Of a DNA stretch of 64,000 nt, positions 46,790 to 56,664 are shown one piece after another; positions within the stretch are counted from its first letter, which is position 1; each line of letters starts with the position of its first letter. The notes under the pieces were generated by a model. It was given only the letters and a program-made list of their open reading frames with translations. It had not been told where the DNA came from and did no database searches. The DNA is taken from the NCBI GenBank assembly GCA_013416445.1, contig JACCER010000011.1:85228-149227 (forward strand), written 5' to 3'. The stretch comes from Alcaligenaceae bacterium. GTDB taxonomy: Bacteria > Pseudomonadota > Gammaproteobacteria > Burkholderiales > Burkholderiaceae_B. The position numbers and the translations under genes are program-made.

Positions 46790-47161
46790 CTATTCCGGCA
46801 AGCTTGCGCTACGCACCCATTCCAGATAGCTTTTTGAGCCACCAGAAACGGGCAGGACGAGAACCTCGGGGACTTCGTAGGGGTGTAGCTGGGTCAGGCG
46901 CGCAATTAGCGCTGGCGCCCTTGCAAGCGTGGTTTTCATCGTTAACGGAATTTCTTCGGCGCCTTCGAGCACGCCTTCCCACATGTACATAGACAAGCCT
47001 GGTGCGCCAAGGTTCACACAGGCGGCCAAATGCTCTTCGACGAGTACATGGGCAATGCGTTTGGCCAGGAGCAAATCGGGTGCGTTGCTAAGCACAACAA
47101 CGATGTCGTTGGCCAGTGTCAGCGCGGCGGCGCTGGTGTCGGGCGGCGTGGCGGGGCTCAC
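46790..47161 (-). CDS. cutA: Divalent-cation tolerance protein CutA
   Basis: A 123-residue trimeric protein of the CutA family, with roles in copper tolerance and, in other organisms, membrane-enzyme interactions. Landmarks: IVVVLSNAPDLLLAKRIAHVLVEEHLAACVNLGAPGLSMYMWEGVLEGAEEIPLTMKTT, then HPYEVPEVLVLPVSGGSKSYLEWV. GTG at 47161 is chosen (AGGA eight bases upstream); TTG at 47188 is a longer alternative. It sits upstream of dsbD on the same strand, a pairing seen in many proteobacteria (cutA-dsbD). Confidence 0.9.
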   Translation of the reverse strand: MSPATPPDTSAAALTLANDIVVVLSNAPDLLLAKRIAHVLVEEHLAACVNLGAPGLSMYMWEGVLEGAEEIPLTMKTTLARAPALIARLTQLHPYEVPEVLVLPVSGGSKSYLEWVRSASLPE

Positions 47162-47278
47162 GTGGCGTATCCTGAAAGTGGTTGGCAACCACCTATTCTA
47201 CCCATTAACACGGGTGCTACCCGGGTTAAGCGGGTGCGTTCATTTGATGCGCTGTTCGTCGGATTACGCTGCGCCCAT

Positions 47279-47303
47279 AAAAAAACGAGCCCTGAGGCCC
47301 GTT
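47279..47303 (-). terminator. Intrinsic terminator of the ribosomal operon
   Basis: On the minus strand ACGGGCC-TCAG-GGCTCGT (one G-T wobble) is followed by seven T, 26 bases past the rplQ stop. It closes the long spc-alpha transcription unit. A GTCGGATTACG repeat core lies just beyond at about 47258. Confidence 0.85.
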
Positions 47304-47328
47304 CTATGCACTGCGAAAACCAAGCCGT

Positions 47329-47712
47329 TTATTCGGCGTCGGTTTCTTCGACTTCAGGACGGTCGACCAGTTCCATGAATGCCATAGGAGCGTTGTCGCC
47401 CTGACGGAAACCCATTTTCAGAACACGCGTGTAGCCGCCGTTACGCTCTTTGTAGCGTGGGCCGATTTCGGCAAACAGCTTGACGACCACGTCGCGGTCG
47501 CGCAAACGCGCGAATGCCAGGCGCTTGTTGGCCAGCGTTGGCTCTTTGGCCAGCGTGATCAGGGGCTCTACGACACGACGCAATTCCTTGGCCTTGGGCA
47601 AGGTGGTCTTGATGGCTTCGTGTGTAAACAGCGAAACAGCCATGTTGCGAAACATAGCCAAACGGTGACTGCTGGTGCGATTTAATTTACGCAATCCACT
47701 GCGATGACGCAT
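47329..47712 (-). CDS. rplQ: 50S ribosomal protein L17
   Basis: A 127-residue L17 at the polypeptide exit of the large subunit. The family opening [29 protein letters not shown] and the [13 protein letters not shown] and [23 protein letters not shown] segments are intact; the acidic tail (EVEETDAE) is normal. Last gene of the block, ending at an intrinsic terminator. The gap to rpoA is 182 bases, longer than usual, and holds an imperfect hairpin that includes a TAATCCGAC core. Confidence 0.96.
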   Translation of the reverse strand: MRHRSGLRKLNRTSSHRLAMFRNMAVSLFTHEAIKTTLPKAKELRRVVEPLITLAKEPTLANKRLAFARLRDRDVVVKLFAEIGPRYKERNGGYTRVLKMGFRQGDNAPMAFMELVDRPEVEETDAE

Positions 47713-47894
47713 GATAATTTCCTTTGAATCTTATTAAGCTAAACGGACAATTCCGTTGTTAACCGGATCTTCTATCAGCAAGGCTGCGGTCCGGGTGCGG
47801 GCAGAATTCTAGCACGATAATGCCAAATTTTTAAATTTTTTGAGTAGGTTAGTGGTGTCGGATTACACCGACAACCACTTTCCACTACAAAAAT
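47713..47894 (-). other. Long rpoA-rplQ spacer with a repeat-derived hairpin
   Basis: Between rpoA and rplQ (47713-47894) there is no gene. Near 47845-47880 the minus strand reads GTGGTTGTCGG-loop-CCGACACCAC with one bulge, built on a GTCGGATTA core. No T-run follows, so it is more likely a processing or attenuation hairpin than a terminator. Confidence 0.5.
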
Positions 47895-48887
47895 TTACGG
47901 GCGTTCCAGGCCAACTGGTGGCCAGTTTTCCAGCTTCATGCCCAAAGTCAAACCACGTGCGGCAAGCACTTCCTTGATTTCATTCAAGGACTTGCGGCCC
48001 AGGTTAGGCGTTTTGAGCAATTCATTTTCAGTGCGCTGAATAAGATCGCCGATGTAGTAGATATTTTCGGCTTTCAGGCAATTGGCCGAACGTACGGTCA
48101 ATTCGAGATCGTCGACAGGACGCAACAACACAGGGTCGATCTGGGGTGCGCTGCCACGTGCCTGCGGGCTATCGACGTATTCACCAGCGCCTTCAAGCGC
48201 GGCAAACACCGAAATTTGATCCATCAGGATACGGGCCGACTGGCGCACGGCTTCTTCAGGCGTAACCACGCCGTTGGTCTGGATGTCGAGCACCAGCTTG
48301 TCCAGGTCGGTACGCTGCTCGACCCGTGCGCTTTCAACCGCATAGCTGACGCGCTGCACTGGGCTGTACGATGCGTCAAGCACAATACGGCCTATGGTGT
48401 GGGTGCGGTCGTCGACCAGGGCGCGCACGTTGCCGGGCACATAGCCACGGCCTTGCTCGACCTTGATCTGCATTTCCAGTTTACCGGCGTCGGTCAGCGT
48501 GGCAATGACGTGATCGGGGTTGACGATTTCAACGTCGTGCGGCAATTCGATGTCGGAAGCCAGCACCACGCCTTGACCTTGCTTGCGCAATACCAGCGTC
48601 ACTTCTTCGCGATTATGCAGCTTGAACACCACGCCCTTCAGGTTCAGCAGGATATCGACGACGTCTTCGCGCACGCCGGCAATTGTGGAGTATTCGTGAA
48701 CCACGCCAGTCATCTGGACCTCGGTGGGCGCATAGCCCGTCATGGAGGACAGCAGGATGCGGCGCAGTGCGTTGCCCAGCGTGTGGCCGTAGCCACGCTC
48801 GAAGGGTTCCATCACGACTTTGGCGTGATTCTTGCCTACAGGCACGACTTCGATGGAACGGGGCTTCAGAAAACCTTGTGACGACAT
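47895..48887 (-). CDS. rpoA: DNA-directed RNA polymerase subunit alpha
   Basis: A 330-residue alpha subunit that dimerises to nucleate RNA polymerase and contacts UP elements and activators. N-terminal domain landmarks are [31 protein letters not shown] (about 27-57); the C-terminal domain starts near 250 with the DNA/activator surface in [48 protein letters not shown]. Length is normal. Preceded by a 150-base spacer after rpsD that contains a hairpin. Confidence 0.97.
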   Translation of the reverse strand: MSSQGFLKPRSIEVVPVGKNHAKVVMEPFERGYGHTLGNALRRILLSSMTGYAPTEVQMTGVVHEYSTIAGVREDVVDILLNLKGVVFKLHNREEVTLVLRKQGQGVVLASDIELPHDVEIVNPDHVIATLTDAGKLEMQIKVEQGRGYVPGNVRALVDDRTHTIGRIVLDASYSPVQRVSYAVESARVEQRTDLDKLVLDIQTNGVVTPEEAVRQSARILMDQISVFAALEGAGEYVDSPQARGSAPQIDPVLLRPVDDLELTVRSANCLKAENIYYIGDLIQRTENELLKTPNLGRKSLNEIKEVLAARGLTLGMKLENWPPVGLERP

Positions 48888-48971
48888 GAATATTCCTTTT
48901 CAATACCCTCGGCTCGTTACACCGATAAGGCTGATGGATAACCGGGAATGCCCCGGCGATGGACATCGCAA

Positions 48972-49004
48972 AGCCCACTTGCCAGTAAACTGGAAAAGTG
49001 GGCT
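48972..49004 (-). other. Hairpin between rpsD and rpoA
   Basis: AGCCCACTT...AAGTGGGCT with an inner CCAGT/ACTGG pairing, i.e. a long interrupted stem in the rpsD-rpoA spacer. It lacks a T-run. In other bacteria S4 regulates this operon by binding leader RNA; a link is only a possibility. Confidence 0.5.
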
Positions 49005-49037
49005 GATGCGATACTACTGCTTTACTTCTTGCGCCAA

Positions 49038-49661
49038 TTAGCGCGAGTACAGCTCGACGACCATCGATTCGTTCACGTCGCGTGCTACATCGGCACGATC
49101 CGGAACTTGCTTGAAGGTGCCGGTAAGCTTGTTGGTGTCGACTTCGACCCACTGCGGCATGCCTTGAGCCGTAGCAAGATCGAGCGATTCGCGGATACGC
49201 AATTGGGCTTTTGCCTTTTCGCGGATCGAGACCACATCGCCAGCCTTAACCAGCATCGAAGCGATGTCGGCGGTACGGCCGTTGATTTCAACCGAGCGGT
49301 GTGTAACCAACTGACGCGCTTCTGCGCGTGTAGAGCCAAAGCCCATGCGATACACGACGTTGTCCAGACGCGATTCCAGCAATTGAATCAGGGTCTCGCC
49401 AGTGTTGCCACGACGACGCTCAGCTTCAACAAAATACTTGTGGAATTGCTTTTCCAGAATGCCATACATGCGCTTGAGTTTTTGCTTTTCGCGCAACTGC
49501 AAACCGTAGTCGGACGTACGAGCGCCCGAAGTACGGCCATGCTGACCAGGCTTGGATTCGAGTTTGCACTTTGAATCCAGCGAGCGACGCGAGCTTTTCA
49601 AGAATAAATCAGTACCCTCGCGACGCGAGAGTTTGCATTTAGGTCCAATATAACGTGCCAA
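49038..49661 (-). CDS. rpsD: 30S ribosomal protein S4
   Basis: A 207-residue S4, a primary 16S rRNA binder, accuracy factor and repressor of its operon in many bacteria. Opening [21 protein letters not shown] and the S4 RNA-binding domain ([52 protein letters not shown]) are typical. Only two cysteines remain, so it is the zinc-free form. It follows rpsK by 11 bases. Confidence 0.97.
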   Translation of the reverse strand: MARYIGPKCKLSRREGTDLFLKSSRRSLDSKCKLESKPGQHGRTSGARTSDYGLQLREKQKLKRMYGILEKQFHKYFVEAERRRGNTGETLIQLLESRLDNVVYRMGFGSTRAEARQLVTHRSVEINGRTADIASMLVKAGDVVSIREKAKAQLRIRESLDLATAQGMPQWVEVDTNKLTGTFKQVPDRADVARDVNESMVVELYSR

Positions 49662-49672
49662 GATGCTTCCCC

Positions 49673-50074
49673 TTAGATGCGACGGCGCTTGGGCGGACGG
49701 CAGCCATTGTGCGGCACCGGCGTGATGTCTGAGATGCTGGAGATTTTAATGCCCAGTGCATTCAGAGCACGTACCGATGATTCACGGCCAGGACCGGGGC
49801 CCTTGATGCGAACTTCTAGTGTTTTAATGCCATATTCCAACGCGAGGCGCCCTGCCGATTCGGCTGCAACCTGCGCAGCGAATGGTGTGGATTTGCGCGA
49901 GCCCTTAAAGCCCGCACCACCGGATGTCGCCCAGGACAAGGCATTGCCCTGACGGTCAGTAATGGTGATGATCGTGTTGTTAAAGGACGCATGAACGTGC
50001 GCAATGCCGTCCGATACGCTCTTTTTGATTTTCTTGCGTACGCGCGATGCGCCGCTGTTGGAAGCTTTCGCCAT
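49673..50074 (-). CDS. rpsK: 30S ribosomal protein S11
   Basis: A 133-residue S11 of the 30S platform. Typical landmarks are [50 protein letters not shown] and the C-terminal [23 protein letters not shown]. The asparagine in PVPHNGC lies where isoaspartate has been described in some S11. Second gene of the alpha portion, 14 bases after rpsM. Confidence 0.97.
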   Translation of the reverse strand: MAKASNSGASRVRKKIKKSVSDGIAHVHASFNNTIITITDRQGNALSWATSGGAGFKGSRKSTPFAAQVAAESAGRLALEYGIKTLEVRIKGPGPGRESSVRALNALGIKISSISDITPVPHNGCRPPKRRRI

Positions 50075-50088
50075 CTTCTATTCCTCGA

Positions 50089-50454
50089 TTATTTCTTCAG
50101 GGAAGCAGCAGCGCGACGCGGCCCTTTACGGGTACGGGCGTTGGTACGGGTGCGTTGACCACGCACGGGCAAACCACGCTTGTGGCGCGCGCCACGGTAA
50201 GTTCCCAAATCGACCAGACGTTTGATCGATAATTGTACTTCGCGACGCAAATCACCTTCAACCGCGAACAAACCGATGTGTTCACGGATACGTTCGAGTT
50301 CGGCGTCAGTCAGATCTTTCACTTTCTTGGAAAGTTCGATACCCGATGCTTCGCAAATTTTGCGAGCACGTGTACGACCAATACCAAAAATAGCGGTAAG
50401 TCCGATTTCGGCGTGTTGATGCGGCGGAATGTTGATGCCAGCAATACGGGCCAT
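50089..50454 (-). CDS. rpsM: 30S ribosomal protein S13
   Basis: A 121-residue S13, which bridges the 30S head to the large subunit and contacts P-site tRNA through its basic tail. [39 protein letters not shown] and the C-terminal [22 protein letters not shown] are characteristic. Starts the alpha part of the block after rpmJ. Confidence 0.97.
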   Translation of the reverse strand: MARIAGINIPPHQHAEIGLTAIFGIGRTRARKICEASGIELSKKVKDLTDAELERIREHIGLFAVEGDLRREVQLSIKRLVDLGTYRGARHKRGLPVRGQRTRTNARTRKGPRRAAASLKK

Positions 50455-50489
50455 GACTGTTCCTTGTTAAATCCGTTGCGTGTCGGCGA

Positions 50490-50603
50490 TTAGCCTTGAC
50501 GCTGCTTATGACGTGGCTCGGTGCAAATAACACGCACCACGCCGTGACGTTTGATGATCTTGCAGTTGCGGCAGATCCGTTTTACCGATGCCATTACTTT
50601 CAT
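50490..50603 (-). CDS. rpmJ: 50S ribosomal protein L36
   Basis: A 37-residue L36 too short for ordinary gene calling. The translated sequence begins [21 protein letters not shown] and ends with [11 protein letters not shown]; the C-x2-C...C-x4-H ligands make it the zinc-binding (C+) form. Position between infA and rpsM is canonical. An ATG at 50603 with GGAG-like sequence upstream sets the start. Confidence 0.95.
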   Translation of the reverse strand: MKVMASVKRICRNCKIIKRHGVVRVICTEPRHKQRQG

Positions 50604-50634
50604 GGTTGACTCCTAGTTTCCTGTAACCGGCCGC

Positions 50635-50853
50635 TTATTTAGAGCGGAAGACAATTCTGGCGCGAGACAGATCATAGGGCGTGAGCTCCACTGTGACCTT
50701 GTCACCCGGCAGAATCCGGATGTAATGCATACGCATCTTGCCCGATATGTGGCCCAACACTACATGGCCATTTTCCAGCTTGACGCGAAAATTTGCGTTG
50801 GGGAGGTTTTCGAGAACCTCTCCTTGCATTTGAATGACGTCGTCTTTTGCCAT
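50635..50853 (-). CDS. infA: Translation initiation factor IF-1
   Basis: A 72-residue IF-1, an OB-fold protein blocking the A site during initiation. [72 protein letters not shown] is recognisable by the LENGH and [10 protein letters not shown] segments. Its place between secY and rpmJ is typical of betaproteobacteria. Betaproteobacteria often carry a second infA elsewhere. Confidence 0.96.
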   Translation of the reverse strand: MAKDDVIQMQGEVLENLPNANFRVKLENGHVVLGHISGKMRMHYIRILPGDKVTVELTPYDLSRARIVFRSK

Positions 50854-50859
50854 TTCTTT

Positions 50860-52185
50860 TTACCGCATTGGCAATCCCGTACCCTTGAAGTTAGCCTTCT
50901 TGAGCAGCGAGTCGTATTGGTGAGACATCATGTAGGCCTGAGCCTGTGCCATAAAGTCCATGGTCACCACAACAATAATCAGAAGGGAAGTGCCGCCAAA
51001 ATAAAACGGTACATTCCAGCGCGCTTGCATAAGTTCAGGCAACAAACACACCAAAGTGATGTATATGGCACCTGCCAACGTAAGCCGCATCAGTATCTTG
51101 TCGATATAGCGCGACGTTTGTTCGCCTGGACGAATGCCGGGCACAAACGCACCGCTTTTCTTCAGATTATCTGCTGTTTCGCGACTATTGAACACCAATG
51201 CCGTATAGAAAAAGCAAAAGAAAATAATTGCGGCGGAATACAACGTAATGTAGAGCGGTTGACCTGGCGACAATACCGCAGCCAGATCGCCCAACCAGCG
51301 CATATTCGGGTTACTGGAAAACCAACTGGTGATCGTTGCGGGCAGCAATATGATCGACGAAGCAAAAATGGGCGGAATGACTCCGGACATATTCAACTTC
51401 AGCGGCAAATGCGAGCTTTGACCACCGTAGATTTTGTTGCCTACCTGACGCTTTGCGTAGTTTACCGTGATGCGGCGCTGGCCGCGTTCAACAAACACCA
51501 CAAAGTAGGTTACAGCAACAACCAGCACCAGAATGAACAGAGCCGACAGCACCGACATGGAGTCAGTACGCACCAGATCGAGCATCCCGGCCAGGGCGCT
51601 AGGCAAACCAGCAACAATACCGGCAAAAATCAGTATCGAAATACCATTGCCCATACCGCGCTCGGTGATTTGCTCGCCCAACCACATCACGAACATCGTA
51701 CCGGTAACCAGCGTGACTATCGTTGTAAAACGGAACATCATGCCGACATCGATGACCAGGCCTGGCTGCGATTCAAGGGCGACCGAGATACCGACAGCCT
51801 GAATCAGAGCCAGGAACACTGTGCCGTAGCGTGTGTACTGGGTAATTTTGCGTCGGCCGGATTCGCCTTCTTTCTTGATTGCTTCCAGGGTAGGTACAAC
51901 AACCGCCATCAACTGCATAATGATGGAGGCTGAAATGTAAGGCATGATACCCAGCGCAAACACGGAAAACCGTTCCAGCGCACCGCCCGAGAACATGTTG
52001 AACAAGCCCAGGATACCGCCCTGGTTTTGTTGAAACAGATCGGCCAGCGCGTCGGGGTTGATTCCGGGCACGGGTATGTGCGTTCCCAGCCGATAAACCA
52101 CCAGGGCGAGTACCAGGAAGACGATACGGCGTTTTAAGTCGCTGTACCGGGAACCCGATTTACTCTGTGCCTGAGCTTTAGCCAC
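50860..52185 (-). CDS. secY: Preprotein translocase subunit SecY
   Basis: A 441-residue ten-helix channel subunit of the Sec translocon. Landmarks: the first helix [31 protein letters not shown], the [29 protein letters not shown] plug/helix-2 region, [19 protein letters not shown], and the cytoplasmic loop [17 protein letters not shown] used for ribosome docking. C-terminus ends [16 protein letters not shown]. It follows rplO by nine bases and precedes infA. Confidence 0.97.
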   Translation of the reverse strand: MAKAQAQSKSGSRYSDLKRRIVFLVLALVVYRLGTHIPVPGINPDALADLFQQNQGGILGLFNMFSGGALERFSVFALGIMPYISASIIMQLMAVVVPTLEAIKKEGESGRRKITQYTRYGTVFLALIQAVGISVALESQPGLVIDVGMMFRFTTIVTLVTGTMFVMWLGEQITERGMGNGISILIFAGIVAGLPSALAGMLDLVRTDSMSVLSALFILVLVVAVTYFVVFVERGQRRITVNYAKRQVGNKIYGGQSSHLPLKLNMSGVIPPIFASSIILLPATITSWFSSNPNMRWLGDLAAVLSPGQPLYITLYSAAIIFFCFFYTALVFNSRETADNLKKSGAFVPGIRPGEQTSRYIDKILMRLTLAGAIYITLVCLLPELMQARWNVPFYFGGTSLLIIVVVTMDFMAQAQAYMMSHQYDSLLKKANFKGTGLPMR

Positions 52186-52194
52186 CGTTACCCC

Positions 52195-52635
52195 TTAAGC
52201 CAGCGAACCGCCGGCAGCTTCGATTGCAGCGCGGGCGCCAGCCGTTGCGGAAATCCCTTGCAGGACAACCTTGCGCGAGAGTTCGCCGGACTTGATCACC
52301 TTGACGTAGCGTACTGCCTGGCCGATGACGCCAGCCTGCTTGAGCACTTGCACCGTGACTTCGTCGACAGGCAGGCGTTCGAGGTCGGACAAACGGACTT
52401 CGGAGGACAAATGCTGATTCATGGCCGTAAAGCCGCGTTTCGGCAGACGACGTTGCAAAGGCATTTGACCGCCTTCAAAGCCGACTTTATGAAAACCGCC
52501 AGTACGCGATTTTTGACCCTTGTGGCCACGGCCGCAAGTTTTACCAAAACCCGAGCCAATGCCGCGACCAACACGGCGACGGGCCGGGTTGCTGCCTTCA
52601 GCTGGTTTCAGCGTGTTTAGTTGAGTTTGTGACAT
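52195..52635 (-). CDS. rplO: 50S ribosomal protein L15
   Basis: A 146-residue L15 with the Gly/Arg-rich N-terminus [42 protein letters not shown] and the conserved [18 protein letters not shown]. It binds 23S rRNA late in 50S assembly. Position between rpmD and secY is canonical. Confidence 0.97.
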   Translation of the reverse strand: MSQTQLNTLKPAEGSNPARRRVGRGIGSGFGKTCGRGHKGQKSRTGGFHKVGFEGGQMPLQRRLPKRGFTAMNQHLSSEVRLSDLERLPVDEVTVQVLKQAGVIGQAVRYVKVIKSGELSRKVVLQGISATAGARAAIEAAGGSLA

Positions 52636-52646
52636 CCCGATTCCTT

Positions 52647-52832
52647 TCAGGCTTCCGAGACGGTAACGAGGTAATCCACTTTATGGATCATCCCACGCAC
52701 CTCGGGCGTATCGACTAATACGCGGCTGCTATTCAGTTTGCCCAGACCCAGACCACGCACGGTGGCGCGATGGGACTTGTGGGTACCGATAACAGAGCGC
52801 ACGAGAGTTACTTTAATTTGCTTCTGTGCCAT
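52647..52832 (-). CDS. rpmD: 50S ribosomal protein L30
   Basis: A 61-residue L30. Sequence reads [51 protein letters not shown], the full family motif. Present between rpsE and rplO as in most Proteobacteria. Confidence 0.96.
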   Translation of the reverse strand: MAQKQIKVTLVRSVIGTHKSHRATVRGLGLGKLNSSRVLVDTPEVRGMIHKVDYLVTVSEA

Positions 52833-52835
52833 GAC

Positions 52836-53357
52836 TTACCCCAGGATATCTTCTACCGACTTGCCGCGCTTGGCAGCAACTTCAGCAGGAGTCGAGCAGG
52901 CACGCAAGCCGTTAAGCGTTGCGCGGACCATGTTGTAGGGGTTGCTTGAGCCCAGGCTTTTTGCAACCACGTTACGTACGCCCATGACGTCGAAAATTGC
53001 GCGCATGGGGCCGCCGGCGATAACGCCAGTACCTTCAGGTGCGGGCGAAATCAGAACGGTGGCGGCGCCATGCTTACCTACGACAGTGTGGTGCAGGGTG
53101 CCATTTTTAAGGGCGACCTTGACCAAACCACGGCGAGCCTGTTCCATTGCTTTTTGTACGGCAACGGGCACTTCACGGGCTTTACCTTTGCCCATTCCGA
53201 TGCGGCCATCGCCATCACCAACTACGGTCAGCGCAGCAAAGCTCATGGTGCGACCACCCTTGACCACTTTGCTGACGCGATTGACCGCAATCATTTTTTC
53301 ACGCATGCCGTCGTCGTTTTCTTTCTCGGCGGCGTGCCTGCCTTGTGCTTTAGCCAT
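52836..53357 (-). CDS. rpsE: 30S ribosomal protein S5
   Basis: A 173-residue S5, an accuracy and assembly protein of the small subunit. The N-terminal double-stranded RNA-binding fold ([58 protein letters not shown]) and the C-terminal fold ([42 protein letters not shown]) are intact. Stop is three bases before the rpmD start. Confidence 0.97.
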   Translation of the reverse strand: MAKAQGRHAAEKENDDGMREKMIAVNRVSKVVKGGRTMSFAALTVVGDGDGRIGMGKGKAREVPVAVQKAMEQARRGLVKVALKNGTLHHTVVGKHGAATVLISPAPEGTGVIAGGPMRAIFDVMGVRNVVAKSLGSSNPYNMVRATLNGLRACSTPAEVAAKRGKSVEDILG

Positions 53358-53372
53358 TTGACAATTCCTTGC

Positions 53373-53738
53373 TTAGAATTTCAAGCCGGCTTCACGCGCG
53401 GCGTCGGCCAACGCTTTCACGCGGCCATGATAACGGAAGCCCGAACGATCAAAGGCAACCAGTTCAATACCGGCAGCTTTGGCTTTTTCAGCAACGCGCT
53501 TGCCAATAATGCTGGCGGCGGCAATGTTGCCACCGTTGACGCTTTGACCGGCGAGTTGTTTGCGTACTTCCGGCTCGAGCGTGGATGCGCTGACGAGCAC
53601 ACGATCGCCTTCCGGCGAAATGATGTTCGCGTATATATGCAGGTTCGAGCGGAAAACCGAGAGGCGGTGTACCCGCAGCTCGTGGATTTTCCGGCGTGTC
53701 GAGACTGCACGACGCAAACGGGAGAGTTTCTTGTCCAT
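53373..53738 (-). CDS. rplR: 50S ribosomal protein L18
   Basis: A 121-residue L18 that binds 5S rRNA with L5 and L25. [48 protein letters not shown] and [28 protein letters not shown] are characteristic. Located between rplF and rpsE. Confidence 0.97.
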   Translation of the reverse strand: MDKKLSRLRRAVSTRRKIHELRVHRLSVFRSNLHIYANIISPEGDRVLVSASTLEPEVRKQLAGQSVNGGNIAAASIIGKRVAEKAKAAGIELVAFDRSGFRYHGRVKALADAAREAGLKF

Positions 53739-53759
53739 AATTCGTCCTTGCCTGCGTGC

Positions 53760-54293
53760 TTATTTCTTCTTGGTTTCTTTGATGATGACGCGCTCATCGG
53801 CGTAACGCACGCCCTTGCCCTTGTAGGGTTCGGGTTCGCGATAAGCACGGATTTCCGCAGCCACCTGACCAACGACCTGCTTGTCAGCACCCTTGATGAT
53901 GATCTCGGTTTGAGTGGGACACTCGACCTTGATACCTTCGGGCATGCTGTGCACGATATCGTGTGAGAAACCAAGTTGCAATTTCAAGGCGTCGCCCTGA
54001 ACCTGGGCGCGAAAACCAACGCCAACCAGGTTGAGTTTACGCTCGAAGCCTTTGCTGACGCCAGTAACCATATTGGCTACCAGGGCACGCAACGTACCCG
54101 ACATGGCCTTGGCCAGGCGAGTTTCGTTGGCAACGGCGAATGTGAGCTGGCCGTCTTCCTGGCGAACGAAAACGTCGCCAGTCAGGGCTTGTGTCAGGGT
54201 GCCCAGGGGGCCCTTGACAACAATTTGGCCAGCGCTGATCGTGGCTTCTACGCCTTGGGGTACGAGGACCGGATTTTTTGCTATGCGTGACAT
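53760..54293 (-). CDS. rplF: 50S ribosomal protein L6
   Basis: A 177-residue L6 made of two similar domains, near the factor-binding site of the large subunit. [19 protein letters not shown] and the C-terminal [39 protein letters not shown] segment are diagnostic. Located between rpsH and rplR. Confidence 0.97.
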   Translation of the reverse strand: MSRIAKNPVLVPQGVEATISAGQIVVKGPLGTLTQALTGDVFVRQEDGQLTFAVANETRLAKAMSGTLRALVANMVTGVSKGFERKLNLVGVGFRAQVQGDALKLQLGFSHDIVHSMPEGIKVECPTQTEIIIKGADKQVVGQVAAEIRAYREPEPYKGKGVRYADERVIIKETKKK

Positions 54294-54303
54294 ATGATTC
54301 TCC

Positions 54304-54699
54304 TTATGCCACGTAGCAAAGCACTTCGCCGCCCACGCCAGTGGCGCGAGCTTTGCGATCGGTCATGACACCGCGCGGGGTCGACACGATAGCCACGCCC
54401 AAACCATTCATAACGTGAGGAATGGTCTTGCTGCTTTTATAGATACGCAGCCCAGGACGCGAAACACGGTCGATACGCTCGATGACCGGACGGCCAGCGT
54501 AGTATTTCAGGGTAATTTCCAGGGTAGGCTTGGCTTTTTCGCCGCCAACCTGAAAACTGTCGATATAGCCTTCGTCTTTTAGCACGGCAGCAATAGCTAC
54601 CTTCAGCTTCGAGGAGGGCATGCTAACCGACGTTTTATTGACTTGTTGTGCGTTACGCACGCGGGTCAACATGTCGGCGATGGGATCGCTCATGCTCAT
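54304..54699 (-). CDS. rpsH: 30S ribosomal protein S8
   Basis: A 131-residue S8, a primary 16S rRNA binder and in E. coli the translational repressor of the spc operon via the rplX-rplE region. [37 protein letters not shown] opens the protein; [27 protein letters not shown] closes it with the conserved STxxG. A start at the second ATG (54693) is possible. Confidence 0.97.
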   Translation of the reverse strand: MSMSDPIADMLTRVRNAQQVNKTSVSMPSSKLKVAIAAVLKDEGYIDSFQVGGEKAKPTLEITLKYYAGRPVIERIDRVSRPGLRIYKSSKTIPHVMNGLGVAIVSTPRGVMTDRKARATGVGGEVLCYVA

Positions 54700-54711
54700 T
54701 GTGTATTTCTC

Positions 54712-55017
54712 CTACCAGCTGGCTTTGATCATGCCCGGCACTTCGCCACGCAGCGACATTTCACGCAGCTTGTGACGAGTTAAACCGAACTTGCTGTAAA
54801 CGCCACGCGAACGACCCGTGACAACGCAACGATTGCGCTGGCGAGTTGGGTTGGCATTGCGCGGCAGTTGCTGCAGTTGCAAACGGGCCTGATAGCGTTC
54901 TTCGTCAGTTTTGGACTGATCGTCGATGATGGCCTTCAGTGCTGCACGTTTGGGTGCAAATTTTTCTGCCAGCTTGGCGCGTTTGATATCGCGATTGATG
55001 AGTGAAAGTTTTGCCAC
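54712..55017 (-). CDS. rpsN: 30S ribosomal protein S14
   Basis: A 101-residue long-form S14 (zinc-free, no CxxC pairs), as usual in Proteobacteria. The C-terminal half carries the conserved [40 protein letters not shown]. Located between rplE and rpsH. Confidence 0.97.
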   Translation of the reverse strand: MAKLSLINRDIKRAKLAEKFAPKRAALKAIIDDQSKTDEERYQARLQLQQLPRNANPTRQRNRCVVTGRSRGVYSKFGLTRHKLREMSLRGEVPGMIKASW

Positions 55018-55028
55018 GTCATCGCCCC

Positions 55029-55568
55029 TTAATTGCGAAACGGGAAGCTGAAGGCTTTAAGCAGCGCCTTGGCTTCATCGTCGGTCTTGGCTGTAGTGGT
55101 GATGCTGATGTTCATACCACGTACGGCGTCGATTTTGTCGTATTCGATTTCAGGGAAAATCAGTTGCTCTTTAACCCCGATGTTGTAGTTGCCACGGCCA
55201 TCGAATGCACGACCTGAAATACCACGGAAGTCGCGAACGCGCGGCAGAGCCACGGCGACCAGGCGGTCCAGGAATTCGTACATGCGGCGACCACGCAATG
55301 TGACTTTGCAGCCAATTGGGTAGTCTTCACGGATTTTAAAGCCCGCGATAGCCTTTTTAGTCATGGTGACGACAGGCTTCTGGCCGGAAATCTTGGCCAG
55401 GTCAGAGACAGCGTGCTCAATGACCTTTTTGTCGGCAACCGCTTCCGAGACACCCATGTTCAGGGTGATCTTGGAAATGCGTGGCACTTGCATGATGCTT
55501 TCGTAGCCAAATTTGGCTTGCAGGTCGGCCATGACCTTGCTGCGGTAAAACTCTTGTAAACGAGCCAT
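55029..55568 (-). CDS. rplE: 50S ribosomal protein L5
   Basis: A 179-residue L5 that binds 5S rRNA and forms a bridge to the 30S head. [52 protein letters not shown] and [44 protein letters not shown] are the family landmarks. Located between rplX and rpsN. Confidence 0.97.
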   Translation of the reverse strand: MARLQEFYRSKVMADLQAKFGYESIMQVPRISKITLNMGVSEAVADKKVIEHAVSDLAKISGQKPVVTMTKKAIAGFKIREDYPIGCKVTLRGRRMYEFLDRLVAVALPRVRDFRGISGRAFDGRGNYNIGVKEQLIFPEIEYDKIDAVRGMNISITTTAKTDDEAKALLKAFSFPFRN

Positions 55569-55580
55569 GTTCGTCGCCCC

Positions 55581-55901
55581 TTAAGCCTTGGCGCCAACGA
55601 CAGCGCCGCTGGAACGGAATATACGAACCTTGCTGCCATCGACTTCTTTGATCCCGACGCGATCGGCCTTGCCGGTCTCGGGATTAAAAAGCGCCACATT
55701 GGAAATGTGTATGGGCATGGTCTTGTCGATGATGCCACCTTGCGTGCCAGCCATAGGGTTGGCCTTTACGTGTTTCTTGACGACATTGATGCCTTCAACC
55801 AACACGTGGTCGGCGTCAACGCGCTGCAGCACGGTGCCACGACGTTTTTTGTCGCGACCAGTCAGGATGATGACTTCGTCGCCTTTACGGATTTTTTGCA
55901 T
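55581..55901 (-). CDS. rplX: 50S ribosomal protein L24
   Basis: A 106-residue L24, an assembly initiator of the large subunit with a KOW motif ([26 protein letters not shown]). The later [29 protein letters not shown] segment is conserved. Ten bases downstream of rplN. Confidence 0.97.
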   Translation of the reverse strand: MQKIRKGDEVIILTGRDKKRRGTVLQRVDADHVLVEGINVVKKHVKANPMAGTQGGIIDKTMPIHISNVALFNPETGKADRVGIKEVDGSKVRIFRSSGAVVGAKA

Positions 55902-55911
55902 GCTTCGCTCC

Positions 55912-56280
55912 TTACAGCACTTCTGGAGCCAGGGACACGATCTTCATGAACTTTTCTGTACGCAATTCGCGCGTGACAGGTCCGAAGATACGGGTACCGA
56001 TGGGTTCCAGTTTGGCGTTGAGCAACACGGCGGCATTGCCACCGAACTTGATCAGCGAGCCGTCTTTGCGACGAACGCCCTTAGCGGTACGAACCACTAC
56101 AGCGTTGTAAATCTCGCCCTTTTTAACGCGCCCGCGTGGGGCCGCATCTTTGACAGTAATTTTGATAATGTCACCGATAGCGGCATAACGGCGCTTCGAG
56201 CCGCCTAACACCTTGATGCACATGACTCTGCGTGCGCCAGTGTTGTCGGCCACGTCCAGCGTGGTCTGCATTTGGATCAT
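55912..56280 (-). CDS. rplN: 50S ribosomal protein L14
   Basis: A 122-residue L14 that contacts the 30S subunit. [88 protein letters not shown] is typical. Here it is the first gene of the block: the usual upstream rpsQ-rpmC-rplP genes are absent and a divergent methyltransferase takes their place, so the S10 and spc parts are separated in this genome. Confidence 0.97.
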   Translation of the reverse strand: MIQMQTTLDVADNTGARRVMCIKVLGGSKRRYAAIGDIIKITVKDAAPRGRVKKGEIYNAVVVRTAKGVRRKDGSLIKFGGNAAVLLNAKLEPIGTRIFGPVTRELRTEKFMKIVSLAPEVL

Positions 56281-56301
56281 GATTATTCCTGTTCCAACTT
56301 A

Positions 56302-56340
56302 GTTGTGCCGCGCCACCAGCAAAAGGCGGCGCCACACAAC
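56302..56340 (-). other. Leader hairpin upstream of rplN
   Basis: GTTGTG/CACAAC outer stem and GCGCCGCC/GGTGGCGC inner stem separated by a small internal loop, 20 bases before the rplN start and within the leader. No known regulatory match; an autoregulatory site or a processing site is possible. Confidence 0.5.
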
Positions 56341-56460
56341 CAGTTTTGGTCCCGTAAGGCCTGGCTATGCCAAACCCTGGGTTGAAATCTTGCTGAAAAT
56401 TCGCTTGGGGTACTTCAGTAGCTTAGCCTGCGCCTTACGCACAAACCAAGCAAGTAGAAG

Positions 56461-56489
56461 ATAATAAACGATCAACCAAAAAAAAGCAA
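56461..56489 (-). promoter_or_regulatory. Sigma70-type promoter of the rplN-led operon
   Basis: On the minus strand -35 TTGCTT (56484-56489), exactly 17 bases, -10 TATTAT (56461-56466), about 180 bases upstream of the rplN start. A T-rich stretch lies in the spacer. Supports independent transcription of the spc block. Confidence 0.7.
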
Positions 56490-56593
56490 GTATATATACA
56501 AAGGCCTGCCAAATAGCGTGTTTTTGTTGTGTTGGCGCTGCATTGGGGATGTTGGTGTCGGAAAAACCAAGTCACTGCTGATATTTACTGGAC

Positions 56594-56628
56594 ATAAATA
56601 CAGTATTTATTTGACGTCTAGACGTCAA
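56594..56628 (+). promoter_or_regulatory. Twin abutting palindromes at the methyltransferase promoter
   Basis: ATAAATACAGTATTTAT (56594-56610, eight-base arms around one A) is directly followed by the perfect palindrome TTGACGTCTAGACGTCAA (56611-56628). The latter begins with a -35-like TTGACG and TAAGCT lies 17 bases on, so the second palindrome overlaps the promoter. It also contains GACGTC twice. The pair looks like a double operator for autoregulation of a restriction-modification locus. Confidence 0.65.
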
Positions 56629-56664
56629 AATGCTAAGCTTTGCGTAATCTTTTGGAGCCAAGGC

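Larger units (their letters stand above)
56281..56664. other. Divergent control region of the spc operon and the restriction-modification genes
   Basis: About 384 bases with no gene. It holds the leader of the ribosomal operon (hairpin 56302-56340), its sigma70-like promoter (56461-56489) and, toward the methyltransferase, two abutting palindromes (56594-56628). A longer in-frame methyltransferase start at 56518 is not supported. Confidence 0.75.

Noticed and set aside
50725..51933. 402-codon open frame opposite secY on the plus strand
   Set aside because: Full antisense overlap of a certain gene; composition is rich in His, Gln and Arg as expected of a shadow frame, and no domain is visible.
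53070..53966. 298-codon open frame opposite rpsE, rplR and rplF
   Set aside because: Runs antisense across three ribosomal genes; no ribosome site or family similarity.
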